From Palsa-744 sp036498265 (GTDB lineage Bacteria > Actinomycetota > Thermoleophilia > Solirubrobacterales > Solirubrobacteraceae): a DNA stretch of 64,000 nt. Of the stretch, positions 24,959-33,688 are shown piece after piece. The first letter of the stretch is position 1. Every line of letters starts with the position of its first letter. The translations under genes and the position numbers were made by a program. The stretch lies in assembly GCA_036498265.1 (NCBI GenBank), contig DASYFT010000036.1, positions 62,001 through 126,000 of the forward strand. Reading direction: 5' to 3'. The notes below the pieces were generated by a model. The model did no database searches. It was not told the DNA's origin and worked only from the letters and a program-made list of their open reading frames with translations.

Positions 24959-26202
24959 GCATGACGATCATCGAGAAGATCCTCGCCCGAAGCGCGGGGC
25001 TCGAGGAGGTGCATCCCGGCGACGTGGTCGTGTGCGAGGTGGACATGACGATCCTGATCGACCTGCAGTTCGCCACGGGCTGGCAGGCGCCGACCCGAGT
25101 CGCCGACCCGGAACGCCTGGCGGTGATCATGGACCATGCCGTTCCCGCACCGTCGTTCAATGATGCCAACGGCGGTGTGCATGCCCGCAGGTTCGTACAG
25201 GAACGCGGGATCAAGCGGTTCTTCGACGTGGGCCAACACGGCATCTGTCACCAGGTCATCGCCGAGCAGGGCCTGGCGCTGCCCGGGCAGGTGCTGACCT
25301 GCACCGACTCGCACACGTGCGCAGCGGGGGCCTACAACACTGCAGCACGAGGGCTGGGCCCCGTCGAGGTCTACTCGATCATGTGCACGGGCAAGACCTG
25401 GTTCCAGGTTGCTCCGACGATCCACTACGTGCTCGAAGGCCAGAAGCCGCAGGTGGTCTCGGGCAAGGACATCTTCCTCTACGTCGCCGGCACCTACGGC
25501 GACGCCACGAACCACAACCTCCAGTTCGACGGCCCCGGCCTCGCTTCGATCCCGATGAACGACCGCCGCACGATCGCGACGCAGGGCGCGGAGGTGTCCG
25601 CGGACTTCACGACGTTCCCGGTCGACGAGCTGTGCCGTGAGTTTCTCGCGGAGCGCACCGACGGCGAGTTCGAGCCCGCCGAAGCGGACGCAGACGCCGC
25701 CTATTCGACGGTGCGTCACGTTGACCTGGGCTCGCTCGAGCCTTACGTCGCGCGACCCGGCAAGGTCAGCGACAACGCGCTGCCCGTCGGGAAGATCGAG
25801 ACGCGCAAACTGGATCAGTGCTTCATCGGCTCGTGTGCGAACGGCCAGATCGAGGACCTGCAGATCGCCGCCGAGACGCTGCGGGGAAGACACGTCGCGC
25901 CCGGCGTGCGCCTGATCGTCACACCGGCCTCGCAGGCCGTCTATCGCGAGGCCGCTCACCGCGGTTACCTCGAGGTACTGGCCGACGCGGGCGCGATAGT
26001 GACGAACTCGACGTGCGGCGCCTGCTTCGGCTACCACATGGGGCTGCTCGGCGCCGGAGAGGTCTGCCTGACGGCGTCGACGCGGAACTTCAGAGGTCGA
26101 ATGGGGAGCCCGGAGGCCGAGATCTACATGGCCTCGCCGGCGACCGTGGCCGCCTCCGCCATAGCCGGCCGCATCGTCGATCCCCGTGAGGTCGCAAGCT
26201 GA
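24955..26202 (+). CDS. Aconitase-family hydro-lyase large subunit (LeuC/DmdA-like)
   Basis: 415 residues from GTG 24955 (ATG 24961 also possible). Fe-S ligands expected at C294 (GSCANGQIED) and C354/C357 (STCGACFGYHMG); TCTDSHTCAAGAY near 117-129 and MGSPEAEIYMASP near the end are aconitase-fold motifs. With the next gene it forms a two-subunit [4Fe-4S] dehydratase, as in isopropylmalate, citramalate or 2,3-dimethylmalate dehydratase. Leucine biosynthesis is unlikely, since no leuA/leuB lies here and a lyase and MmgE/PrpD do. Confidence 0.9.
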   Translation: MSMTIIEKILARSAGLEEVHPGDVVVCEVDMTILIDLQFATGWQAPTRVADPERLAVIMDHAVPAPSFNDANGGVHARRFVQERGIKRFFDVGQHGICHQVIAEQGLALPGQVLTCTDSHTCAAGAYNTAARGLGPVEVYSIMCTGKTWFQVAPTIHYVLEGQKPQVVSGKDIFLYVAGTYGDATNHNLQFDGPGLASIPMNDRRTIATQGAEVSADFTTFPVDELCREFLAERTDGEFEPAEADADAAYSTVRHVDLGSLEPYVARPGKVSDNALPVGKIETRKLDQCFIGSCANGQIEDLQIAAETLRGRHVAPGVRLIVTPASQAVYREAAHRGYLEVLADAGAIVTNSTCGACFGYHMGLLGAGEVCLTASTRNFRGRMGSPEAEIYMASPATVAASAIAGRIVDPREVAS

Positions 26203-26714
26203 TGGACGCGGTGATCGAGGGACGCGTTTGGGTCTTCGGGGACAGCGTCGACACGGACAACATGTATCCGGGCTTCGCGATGAAGCTCCCGATCGAGGAG
26301 GCAGCCGGACACGTCTTCTACGACCTGCGACCAGGCTGGACCGAGCAGGTGGCAGAGGGAGACATCGTCGTCGCCGGAAAGAACTTCGGGATCGGATCGA
26401 GCCGCCCGGTCGCCCTGCTGTTTCGCCAACTCGGCGTCGCGGCGCTGGTAGCCGATGAGTTCAACTCGCTGTTCCTTCGAAACAGCATCAACTTCGGGCT
26501 GCCGGCGATCCAGATCCCCGGCGTGAGCGAAGCGCTGCACGACGAGGATCGCGTACGGCTCGACATCCGTCGCGCGACGATCGAGCGCATCGGTGACGGA
26601 AAGCGCCTGCAGGGTGCGCCCCTTCCCGACTTCGTCCTCGACATCCTCATCCAGGGCGGCCTCCTGCCGAAGCTTGCCGCCGAGGGATACCTGCCGACCA
26701 CCGCGACGCGATGA
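26202..26714 (+). CDS. Aconitase-family hydro-lyase small subunit (LeuD/DmdB-like)
   Basis: 170 residues, start sharing one base with the preceding stop (TGATG). Swivelling domain with GDSVDTDNMYPGFAMKLP in place of the usual DTD-x-I-x-P-RYL loop, which sets substrate choice. NFGIGSSRPVAL replaces the common NFGxGSSREHA: the Glu after Arg is Pro. DEFNSLFLRNSINFGLPAIQ matches the rest of the family. The altered loops predict a substrate other than isopropylmalate (inference). Confidence 0.88.
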   Translation: MDAVIEGRVWVFGDSVDTDNMYPGFAMKLPIEEAAGHVFYDLRPGWTEQVAEGDIVVAGKNFGIGSSRPVALLFRQLGVAALVADEFNSLFLRNSINFGLPAIQIPGVSEALHDEDRVRLDIRRATIERIGDGKRLQGAPLPDFVLDILIQGGLLPKLAAEGYLPTTATR

Positions 26715-27283
26715 CGAGCAGCGGCTTCACGCGGGCGCCACTGCTCGGGCGGCTGCTGCGCAATCGCAGAGCCGGTGACGCCAAGCTCGCCTGGAATCAG
26801 CAGGGTCTGGACGCTCCCGCCACCATGCGCCTGAGGAGCGATGCCTTCGCCGACGGAGCGGGGATGCCGCCGCGCTCCGCCGGGCACGGCGTGGGCGCGA
26901 ACCTCTCGCCGCCGCTTGCGTGGCACGGCGTGCCGGAGAACGCCGCCGAGCTGGTCCTGATCGTCGAGGACCCGGACGCTCCGCTTTCGAGGCCCGTCGT
27001 CCACCTCGCACTCGCGGGCATCCCGCCCGACCTCGGTGGATTCGCGGAGGGAGACCTCAACGCGGGGTCGCGCTATGGAAGCGGCCGCGGCTCCTTCCGC
27101 CGCTTGGGATATGCCGGCCCGCGACCGATTCCCGGACACGGCAAGCACAGATACGTCTTCCAGCTGTACGCGCTCTCACAGCCTTCGGGCCTCGGACCGG
27201 GCGCCCCGCCGAAGGCGATCGTCGCCGCGATCAAAGGTACGGTCATCGCGCGCGGCCGGCTCGTGGGCACCTACGAACGCTGA
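26711..27283 (+). CDS. PEBP/YbhB family protein
   Basis: 190 residues, ATGA overlap with the LeuD-like gene. PEBP motifs: FADGAGMPPRSAGHGVGANLSPPLAWHG, ELVLIVEDPDAPLSRPVVHLALAGIP (D-P-D-A-P ligand pocket), GYAGPRPIPGHGKHRYVFQLYALS. Family members bind phospholipid headgroups or anions, and their bacterial role is unclear. It closes the operon; a role in the pathway is not established. No signal peptide. Confidence 0.85.
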   Translation: MTSSGFTRAPLLGRLLRNRRAGDAKLAWNQQGLDAPATMRLRSDAFADGAGMPPRSAGHGVGANLSPPLAWHGVPENAAELVLIVEDPDAPLSRPVVHLALAGIPPDLGGFAEGDLNAGSRYGSGRGSFRRLGYAGPRPIPGHGKHRYVFQLYALSQPSGLGPGAPPKAIVAAIKGTVIARGRLVGTYER

Positions 27284-27390
27284 GCCGAATGACGGCTCAT
27301 CCTCGCGGCGTCCGAGCCGCCGGGCGGTCGATGGCGCCTCGGCGCTGGTACGCTCACAGTCCATCCGGCGAAGCGAGGGGGGACGCCACA

Positions 27391-28434
27391 ATGAGTACGG
27401 CACCGACCAGGGTCGACGAGGGCGTGGGCATGCCCGATCCAGGTCCCATCATGCAGCTCGGAACCGCGTTCTGGGCGTCCAAGACGTTGCTGAGCGCCGT
27501 TGAGCTTGGGCTGTTCAGCGAGCTGGCTGCGAACGGGCCGGACGACGCCGAAGCCCTGCGGGAGCGGCTGGGGCTGCACCCGAGAAGCGCCCGCGACTTC
27601 TTCGACGCACTGGTCGCACTCGGGATGCTCGAGCGCACCGATGGCGTCTACGAGAACACGAGCGAGACGGCGCTGTTCCTCGACCGCGCGAAGCCGAGCT
27701 ACGTAGGCGGGATGCTCGAGATGCTCAACGCACGGCTGTTCGGGTTCTGGAACTCGCTCACGGAGGGCCTTCGCACGGGCGAGCCGCAGAACGAGGCCCG
27801 GGTGGGCGAGGACTTCTTCGCGAAGTTGTACTCCGAGCCGGCCCGCCTCAGTGGCTTCTTGAAAGCAATGACCGGGATCAGCGCCGGCGCGGCCCACGCC
27901 CTTGCAGCCGCCTTCCCCTGGGCCGATCACGAGACGGTGCTGGACGTGGGGTGTGCGCAGGGCTGTGTCTCCGCCGTGCTCGCCCAGACCCATGATCACC
28001 TGTCCGGCGGCGGCTTCGACCTGCCGGCGGTGCAGCCTTACTTCGACGAGCACATGGCCGCATGCGGCGTCGCCGACCGCATGGCGTTCAACGCTGGGGA
28101 CTTCTTCGCCGACGAGCTCCCCCAGACGGACGTGATCGTGATGGGCCACATCCTGCACGACTGGAACCTCGAGGAGAAGATGACGCTGCTCGAGAACGCC
28201 TACCGCGCGCTGCCGGACGGTGGCACCCTGATCGTGTACGAGGCGTTGATCGACGACGACCGTCGCGAGAACGCGTTCGGGTTGCTCATGAGCCTCAACA
28301 TGCTGATCGAGACCCCGGGCGGCTTCGACTACACCGGTGAGGACTGCCGGTCCTGGATGCGCGACGTAGGATTCACCCAGAGCTCGGTGCACCACCTCAT
28401 CGGCCCGGACTCGATGGTGGTGGGCCGGAAGTAG
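27391..28434 (+). CDS. SAM-dependent O-methyltransferase (plant-type, Methyltransf_2)
   Basis: 347 residues; GCGAGGGGGGACGCCACA precedes the ATG. The N-terminal winged-helix dimerisation domain (LGTAFWASKTLLSAVELGLF ... LGLHPRSARDFFDALVALGM) precedes the catalytic domain. SAM loop is TVLDVGCAQGCVSAVLAQ (Cys and Gln where GGG is usual). DVIVMGHILHDWNLEEK has the catalytic His-Asp of this family. It methylates a hydroxyl on a small aromatic or polyketide-like acceptor; the substrate is unknown. A transcript of its own is likely. Confidence 0.87.
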   Translation: MSTAPTRVDEGVGMPDPGPIMQLGTAFWASKTLLSAVELGLFSELAANGPDDAEALRERLGLHPRSARDFFDALVALGMLERTDGVYENTSETALFLDRAKPSYVGGMLEMLNARLFGFWNSLTEGLRTGEPQNEARVGEDFFAKLYSEPARLSGFLKAMTGISAGAAHALAAAFPWADHETVLDVGCAQGCVSAVLAQTHDHLSGGGFDLPAVQPYFDEHMAACGVADRMAFNAGDFFADELPQTDVIVMGHILHDWNLEEKMTLLENAYRALPDGGTLIVYEALIDDDRRENAFGLLMSLNMLIETPGGFDYTGEDCRSWMRDVGFTQSSVHHLIGPDSMVVGRK

Positions 28435-28689
28435 GCGCTGCAGCGCCTCCCGGGGAGCGCTGATCTCGCGGCGGCGGTCTGCATCGACGAGATGACGAGC
28501 CGCCGGTAGCGCATAGCGTAAGCGGCGGTTTCTCGCTGCCCGCAGCCATATCGCAGGCACGGCGCTCGTACCTCGCCTGTCTGCGCGCGCTCGCCAAGCG
28601 CTACCCCGGCGCTGCCTACCCGCAGCCGCCGCCAGGAACATTGCGGTTCCCCTTGGACTCGTCCGCCTGAGCCCGGGATACTCCTGTCG

Positions 28690-30528
28690 GTGTTACGTAC
28701 GCCGGATCTCGCCGGACACGCGCTCGATGGGCGCTATGAGCTACACGCCTTGATCGGCGAGGGTGCCTTTGGCCGCGTATACCGGGGGGTGGACAGGCGC
28801 CTCGCGCGAGCGGTCGCGGTGAAGGTGATCAAGCCCTGGTGGGCCGAGGATACCGGGTGGGTGGAACGCTTCCAGCGCGAGGCGCAGTTGCTGGCTCGCG
28901 TCAGCGATCCCGGGATCGTTCAGATCTTCGACATCGGCCACGCCGAGGAGGGCCCCTACTACGTCGCCGAGCTCGTCGAAGGGGAGAGCCTCGCGGCACG
29001 CCTGCGGCGTGGCCCGCTACGGGTCGCCGAAGCGCGCGCCGTCGCCGAACAGCTCTGCCGCGCGCTCGCTAGCGCCCACGCAGAGGGGGTCGTGCACTGC
29101 GACGTCAAGCCGGCCAACATCCTGCTGAGCGTCGAGGGAAAGGTGAAGGTAGGCGACTTCGGTATGGCGCGACTCGCCGAGGGGACGTCGCAGGCGCCTT
29201 CAGCCACCGTTGCGGGCACTCCCCGCTACATGTCGCCCGAGCAGGCACGTGGGCGAGCCACGACCGCGGCAACGGACGTCTACAGCGCCGGCGTCGTCCT
29301 TTACGAGATGCTCGCCGGTGAGCCCCCGTTTGTGCATGGATCCGCCGTCGAGCTTGGCGTGCGCCACCTCCAGGATCGCCCGCCGCCGCTGCCGGCGCGC
29401 GTCCCACGTGTCCTGCGCCAGGTGGTGGATCGGGCGCTCGCCAAGCACCCGGCTGATCGCTATCCCGACGGCACAGCCATGGCGGCGGCGCTGGCAAGCG
29501 CCGCCGACACCTCGAGGTCGGCGCCGCCATCGCAAGCAGCCGCCCCGAATAGCAGCGAAGCGGCGAGCCACGGCCCCGCCGATCCAGCGACGGCCACCCT
29601 CGTCAGGGCCGAACTGGCGACCATCGACCTCGCCACGTCCAGGAAGCGCGACGGGGCACCAACCGGCATCCTGGACACGTGGCAGCTCCCACCGTCGCGA
29701 CGTCCTCCGAGACGTCGACCAAAAGCGCACGCGCATGGCCGCCGCTGGATCCTCCTAGTCCCCGCCCTGCTCGCGCTGGCCGGCGGCGCACTAGCGGCGT
29801 TCCTGCTCACCGCTGGCGCCAGAACGACCGTACCCGAGCTGCGGGGGCTCCCGCGTGCGGGCGTGGAGGCTCGGGCGCGGCGCCTGCATGTGCGGCCCAA
29901 GCTCTCGAGGCGCTACTCGGGCACGGTCGCCGGGGTTGCGATCGCACAGGACCCGGCTGTCGGCACGCGAGTCGCGGACGGTTCGACTGTCCACGTGATC
30001 CTCAGCGCTGGTCCGCCGCCAGTGAGCGTTCCCGGTGTCGTCGGCCAGGCCGCGGCCGTCGCGCAGAGCGTGCTTGCTCGCGTCGGGCTTCGCTACGCAA
30101 CGACGTTCGTGGCCGTCCCCGGATCCACACCGGATGTCGTCGTGCGACAATCGCCCGCGCTGGCCGCGACCGTGCCCCGCGACTCGACGGTGTCCCTAAG
30201 CGTCGCCGAGGCGCCGCGCTGGCGGCCGTTGACGACCTTCTCCGGCGTCGACGACGGCCGCTCGGTTCAGTTCCGCATCCTCGGCAAGCAGTGGAAGGTG
30301 ACCTACAGCATGGCCTACGAAGGAACGTGCCTCCTGTTGGTGGCCTGTTTCGGACCGAGCGCCGACGCGCGCAACGTACTGACCGACTCGACCTTCGGCG
30401 GCTTCGAACTCGGGGAAGGGAATTCCCAGACGCACACGTTCAACAGCGGTCCTGGCCGGTACCGGATGGAGATCTCCGGTGGCCATGACTCGGCTCGGTG
30501 GTCGATGACCGTCGAGGACTACTACTGA
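28690..30528 (+). CDS. PASTA-containing Ser/Thr protein kinase (PknB-like)
   Basis: 612 residues, GTG start. Kinase domain: LIGEGAFGRVYRG P-loop, AVKVIK, HCDVKPANILL (HCD in place of HRD), KVGDFGMARL, GTPRYMSPEQARGR, DVYSAGVVLYEMLAGEPPF. An Ala/Pro/Ser-rich juxtamembrane linker leads to one helix (WILLVPALLALAGGALAAFLL, about 351-372). Two PASTA repeats follow (about 378-440, 443-510) and then an extra extracellular beta domain (510-612) with a Cys pair (GTCLLLVACFG). The PASTA part should sense muropeptides or lipid II. The terminal domain is unusual. The HCD change normally marks kinases not needing activation-loop phosphorylation. Confidence 0.92.
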   Translation: MLRTPDLAGHALDGRYELHALIGEGAFGRVYRGVDRRLARAVAVKVIKPWWAEDTGWVERFQREAQLLARVSDPGIVQIFDIGHAEEGPYYVAELVEGESLAARLRRGPLRVAEARAVAEQLCRALASAHAEGVVHCDVKPANILLSVEGKVKVGDFGMARLAEGTSQAPSATVAGTPRYMSPEQARGRATTAATDVYSAGVVLYEMLAGEPPFVHGSAVELGVRHLQDRPPPLPARVPRVLRQVVDRALAKHPADRYPDGTAMAAALASAADTSRSAPPSQAAAPNSSEAASHGPADPATATLVRAELATIDLATSRKRDGAPTGILDTWQLPPSRRPPRRRPKAHAHGRRWILLVPALLALAGGALAAFLLTAGARTTVPELRGLPRAGVEARARRLHVRPKLSRRYSGTVAGVAIAQDPAVGTRVADGSTVHVILSAGPPPVSVPGVVGQAAAVAQSVLARVGLRYATTFVAVPGSTPDVVVRQSPALAATVPRDSTVSLSVAEAPRWRPLTTFSGVDDGRSVQFRILGKQWKVTYSMAYEGTCLLLVACFGPSADARNVLTDSTFGGFELGEGNSQTHTFNSGPGRYRMEISGGHDSARWSMTVEDYY

Positions 30529-30719
30529 CTCCGGCTCGCCGCCGAGCGACAGGGTGAGATGCTCGCTCGCAACTGAGTGCGAAGGTGTGGGTCTCGCGTG
30601 TTCCTCGATGTCGTCGATCGCGAGTGTCAGGCGGTGCACAGCTGAGCGGACAGAAGATAAGGGCGAATACTCACGATAAGCCTAAGACGGGTGCTTCACA
30701 GACTTTGTTGGGTGGACGC

Positions 30720-30737
30720 AGGAGCCTTGTGGCTCCT
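30720..30737 (-). terminator. Hairpin after the GAP-family gene
   Basis: AGGAGCC-ttgt-GGCTCCT, 7-bp perfect stem, 12 nt past the stop at 30750 (minus strand). No U-tract. The surrounding 30529-30749 holds no other gene I can support. Confidence 0.4.
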
Positions 30738-30749
30738 CGCAAGCGTCCC

Positions 30750-31424
30750 TCAGCTCGTGAGTCCGGCGATGCCGTTGCGAATCAGCGAGGCGGCGAGCAG
30801 GATGAGGATGACGGCCGCGACTGTTCTCGCGTTTCGTTCAAGCCAGCCTCGCGCCCCGAGAAGCACCCGCTGCGCAAGATCGGGCGAGAAGGCTAACAGC
30901 ACGATTGCCGCCAGCAGCGGCAGAAGCGAGACAACGGCGAAGGCCAGCCACTCGATTATGTACTGGGTGGCACTCGGGTTGGTCTCCGAGACGGTCTTCA
31001 AAGCGAGCGGGATGAATCCGCCGGGATTCGCGAGCGAGGCCCCGGCGGCGACGATCACTATGACCGGGGACGAGGCCACCTTGCTCATCCGGTCCATCAT
31101 GGCCGCTGTGCGTGTCGGGTCGCGGGGCCGTCGCAGGAACCGCACGACAAAGACGATGACGACCGCACCCGCAACCACGTCGAGGATCGCCACCCACGTC
31201 TTGGGAGCGTTCGTAGTACTACTCGAGGCGGCCGCATTGCCCAGCAGGAACGCCGCGACGACGCCAATGATGAGCGTCATGCCAAACGCCCCGAGGAAGA
31301 ACCAGAAGCCGGTGCGCAAAGGACGCTCACTGAGCACGAGTGCGAGGACGCTGAAGCTAACCGTCGTCGGCGAGAGCATCGCCGCGAGCCCGACGAGCGC
31401 AAGTTCGATCCAAACCGATTCCAC
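30750..31424 (-). CDS. GAP/Sap family multi-pass membrane protein
   Basis: 224 residues from GTG 31424 (AGGGGAACGG just upstream); the longer frame lacks membrane character. Six helices; WIELALVGLAAMLSPTTVSF at the start and LRTGFWFFLGAFGMTLIIGV match the GAP/sulfolipid-addressing (Sap-like, LysE-related) family of actinobacteria. ASLANPGGFIPLALKTVSE is the mirrored half-site. Family members are tied to export of envelope lipids in mycobacteria; the cargo here is unknown. Confidence 0.8.
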   Translation of the reverse strand: MESVWIELALVGLAAMLSPTTVSFSVLALVLSERPLRTGFWFFLGAFGMTLIIGVVAAFLLGNAAASSSTTNAPKTWVAILDVVAGAVVIVFVVRFLRRPRDPTRTAAMMDRMSKVASSPVIVIVAAGASLANPGGFIPLALKTVSETNPSATQYIIEWLAFAVVSLLPLLAAIVLLAFSPDLAQRVLLGARGWLERNARTVAAVILILLAASLIRNGIAGLTS

Positions 31425-31671
31425 CCGTTCCCCTACTACGCCGAGTCCGCCGCTTGCCCTTCTAGGCGCCGGGAGTTCCTCCACGTGTGGCACTCGTGGC
31501 GTCTCCAACGAGCGTCGCAGCGAACGCGACGCTCGCATCTCTTCCGGGCAAACCACCCGATCCCGTGCGGGGCTGCCGCGGGTTAGTCGGCAGGCAGATC
31601 CAGCAGCCACGACCAGCGGGGCCGGCTGAGCGCTTGGCGCATCGCGCTTCGCCACATGAACGCAGTGCGCT

Positions 31672-33045
31672 TCAACCGCGCCGTGCGGCACTCACGAGAG
31701 TCTGTCCTGGATGAAACTCCCGAACCGGGACAAATACGTTGCGGGCGACGGATACTGTGATCGGCCCGACGCTCGGATCGCCGCTCCGGAGGATGCTGAA
31801 GCTTCCCGTGATCCCAGCCCGGATGTGTGTTTTGAAGAGGGCCGCGATCGTGCGCTCGCGGCTACCTCCTGCGTCGATCGCGTTGAGCAGCACTGCGGCC
31901 GCTTGGCCGGCATAGGGCGCAAACAGTTCGATGGCGCCGTGGACTTCCCCGCGCAGCTCGGTAACGAGCCGGCGCCCGGTCCCCACCAGATGTTGCGGCA
32001 CTCGCCCTGGAACACTCGTGAACATCCCACCTGCGGCCGAGCCGGCCAGTTCGATCGTTGACTGTTGTGCGAACCCGTCCGGAGCAAGCAGCTTGACGTT
32101 TCCCTCGTTTGCGCCCATAAGCGCGACCTTGGCCTTTATCACCGCAGCTCCGTTCTCCTCAGTCAGCCCCGCCAGCAACACGCCGTTTGGGTGTTTGCGA
32201 GCCACGTGACGCATGAGCGCCTGGTAGCTTGACGCCGTCGGATTCCAAGCGCTGAACCCAACGATCTTCAGGCCGAGCTTGCGCGCGGCGCCTCTGAACG
32301 TGCGAGCCTGTCCGAGGCTCGTGGGGTCTTCGGCCGCAAACAAGATGTAGACGCGCTTGATCCGCCGCTGGCTGGCGAACTGAGCCAGCCCAGCCCCCTG
32401 GTATGCATCGTTGGGGACGACGCGGGCGTAGTTGCGTCGTTTCGGGTAAAGGCTCGCCGGATTGCCTTCGCTGCATTCGGGGCTGGGTTGGGTCAGGCAA
32501 ATCAGGGTGTTGCCCGGAGACACCATCGCGAGGCCCCCGCCCGGCGCCGCGCCGAGCAACGGGATCATCGCTTTGGCGCAGCCGGAGTTGTAGGTGCCGA
32601 CGACCCCCAGCACGCTCGCGTCGGACGCGTACGCTCTTGCGTTCGATTCGCAGATCGGCTTGCTCCACAGCCCGGTCGCGGCGTCCGAGTCATCACACAC
32701 CTGCAACCCGATCCGGTGCTTGCCGGCTCGCCACCCTGCCGTACGGAGCACGAGCCGGATTGCATCGTTCATCTGTTGCGAGCGATTGCTAGACGCGCCC
32801 TGCAATGGGAGGTCCGAGACGATCAGGCTTTCAGCTGCGCCGGCTCCTTCGTACTGGACCGGCCCGCACGCGGAGATGGCCACCGGCGTCGCTGCGGACT
32901 GGGCCGCCCTGCCCTCCCCGAATAGCCAGAACGGGATAGCCGCGAGGGACGCGGCAGCGAGCGAGGCGACGCGGCCCAGGCGGGACACCGCTCCAGAGCA
33001 TAACCAGGGAGGGAAGCGGCGTGCTCGACGATCTGTGGGCCACAC
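31672..33045 (-). CDS. ABC-type branched-chain amino acid/urea substrate-binding protein, orphan
   Basis: 457 residues. Signal peptide LGRVASLAAASLAAIPFWLF, then a type I periplasmic-binding fold: VLGVVGTYNSGCAKAMIPLLGAAPG, GLAMVSPGNTLICL, RVVPNDAYQGAGLAQFASQR, KRVYILFAAED, NGVLLAGLTEENGAAVIKA. LivK-like. No lipobox is seen and no permease or ATPase genes are adjacent, so it may supply another transporter or act as a sensor. Two Cys pairs (CDDSDA..., CLTQPSPEC) are unusual. It starts 51 nt downstream of the tRNA-Ala remnant on the same strand. Confidence 0.85.
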   Translation of the reverse strand: MWPTDRRARRFPPWLCSGAVSRLGRVASLAAASLAAIPFWLFGEGRAAQSAATPVAISACGPVQYEGAGAAESLIVSDLPLQGASSNRSQQMNDAIRLVLRTAGWRAGKHRIGLQVCDDSDAATGLWSKPICESNARAYASDASVLGVVGTYNSGCAKAMIPLLGAAPGGGLAMVSPGNTLICLTQPSPECSEGNPASLYPKRRNYARVVPNDAYQGAGLAQFASQRRIKRVYILFAAEDPTSLGQARTFRGAARKLGLKIVGFSAWNPTASSYQALMRHVARKHPNGVLLAGLTEENGAAVIKAKVALMGANEGNVKLLAPDGFAQQSTIELAGSAAGGMFTSVPGRVPQHLVGTGRRLVTELRGEVHGAIELFAPYAGQAAAVLLNAIDAGGSRERTIAALFKTHIRAGITGSFSILRSGDPSVGPITVSVARNVFVPVREFHPGQTLVSAARRG

Positions 33046-33095
33046 GGTGCGCGAGTACTCTCGGCCCAGACCCCACGATTACCAGCCGGTCTAAG

Positions 33096-33137
33096 TGGAG
33101 CCAACCGGGATCGAACCGGTGACCTCCTGCTTGCAAA
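33096..33137 (-). repeat. tRNA-Ala(UGC) 3'-half fragment, putative att site
   Basis: Minus strand reads TTTGCAAGCAGGAGGTCACC then GGTTCGATCCCGGTTGGCTCCA: anticodon loop (UGC), 3' anticodon strand, variable loop, intact T-arm and 3' acceptor strand. The 5' half is absent. Homology stops exactly in the anticodon loop, a usual tyrosine-integrase crossover point. It repeats directly at 40939 with one difference in 42 nt. Confidence 0.8.
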
Positions 33138-33322
33138 ACGCCCGCGCTGCGCCCCGAACCCAGTGGTGAAATGGCGTGATTTGCAGGGGAGTTCATTCGC
33201 GACGTTTCGCGAGGAGATCGAGACGGATACGCGCCGATTGTCGGCGGTTACTGCGGTTGCCTGCAGGAGGAGGTTCAAGCGAGGGAGGTCCGCCCGCCCA
33301 CCTCTCGCTACATATAGCCATG
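33138..33322. other. Non-coding stretch beside the att-like repeat
   Basis: No supported ORF, terminator or tRNA 5' half here; together with 33590-33688 it makes up most of the gene-poor left end of the island. Confidence 0.5.
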
Positions 33323-33589
33323 TCATAGCCAGTGCGGGGGATGCAGGCGATGGGGGACGTACTGACCGGATTGCCGCTTGCGGCGCTCGAGCCTCTGTAG
33401 CCGCTCGATCGACTCGAGCGTTTCCGCCCTAGCCAGCCGACGTCCTCGTTTGACGTCCGCTAGCCATACGGACCATCCGCGGCCCGCCGCCTTCGGCAAC
33501 GCCCGCGCGCCGGCCTCGACACCGGTCGCGGGCCGGTTGTGGGTGATCCGGATTTGATTAGCGGCAATCGCCAGCCGGTCTTTGGTCAT
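33323..33589 (-). CDS. Small hypothetical protein
   Basis: 88 residues starting MTKDRLAIAANQIRITHNRP; basic, helical C-terminal half (ETLESIERLQRLERRKRQ) and no cysteine. GAGGC lies 8 nt before the ATG. It diverges from the sigma gene at 33689. Codon third positions are GC-rich as in real genes but less consistently. It could be a decayed island gene. Confidence 0.4.
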   Translation of the reverse strand: MTKDRLAIAANQIRITHNRPATGVEAGARALPKAAGRGWSVWLADVKRGRRLARAETLESIERLQRLERRKRQSGQYVPHRLHPPHWL

Positions 33590-33688
33590 CGTTCAAGCCT
33601 CGTTTGGTCGTGTTGTCTGGGTAGACACCGCGGGAGCGGGAGAGTTGAGCGATGACTTTCCGACGCGTGTGGTGTCCTTCCGAGGGCG

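Noticed and set aside
28435..28689. Coding-like open frame ending RFPLDSSA before the PASTA kinase
   Set aside because: High GC3 but no start codon in frame and no family; not called, possibly a gene relic.
33096..33137. Functional tRNA gene
   Set aside because: Only the 3' half is present; no D-arm or 5' acceptor strand on the minus strand upstream.
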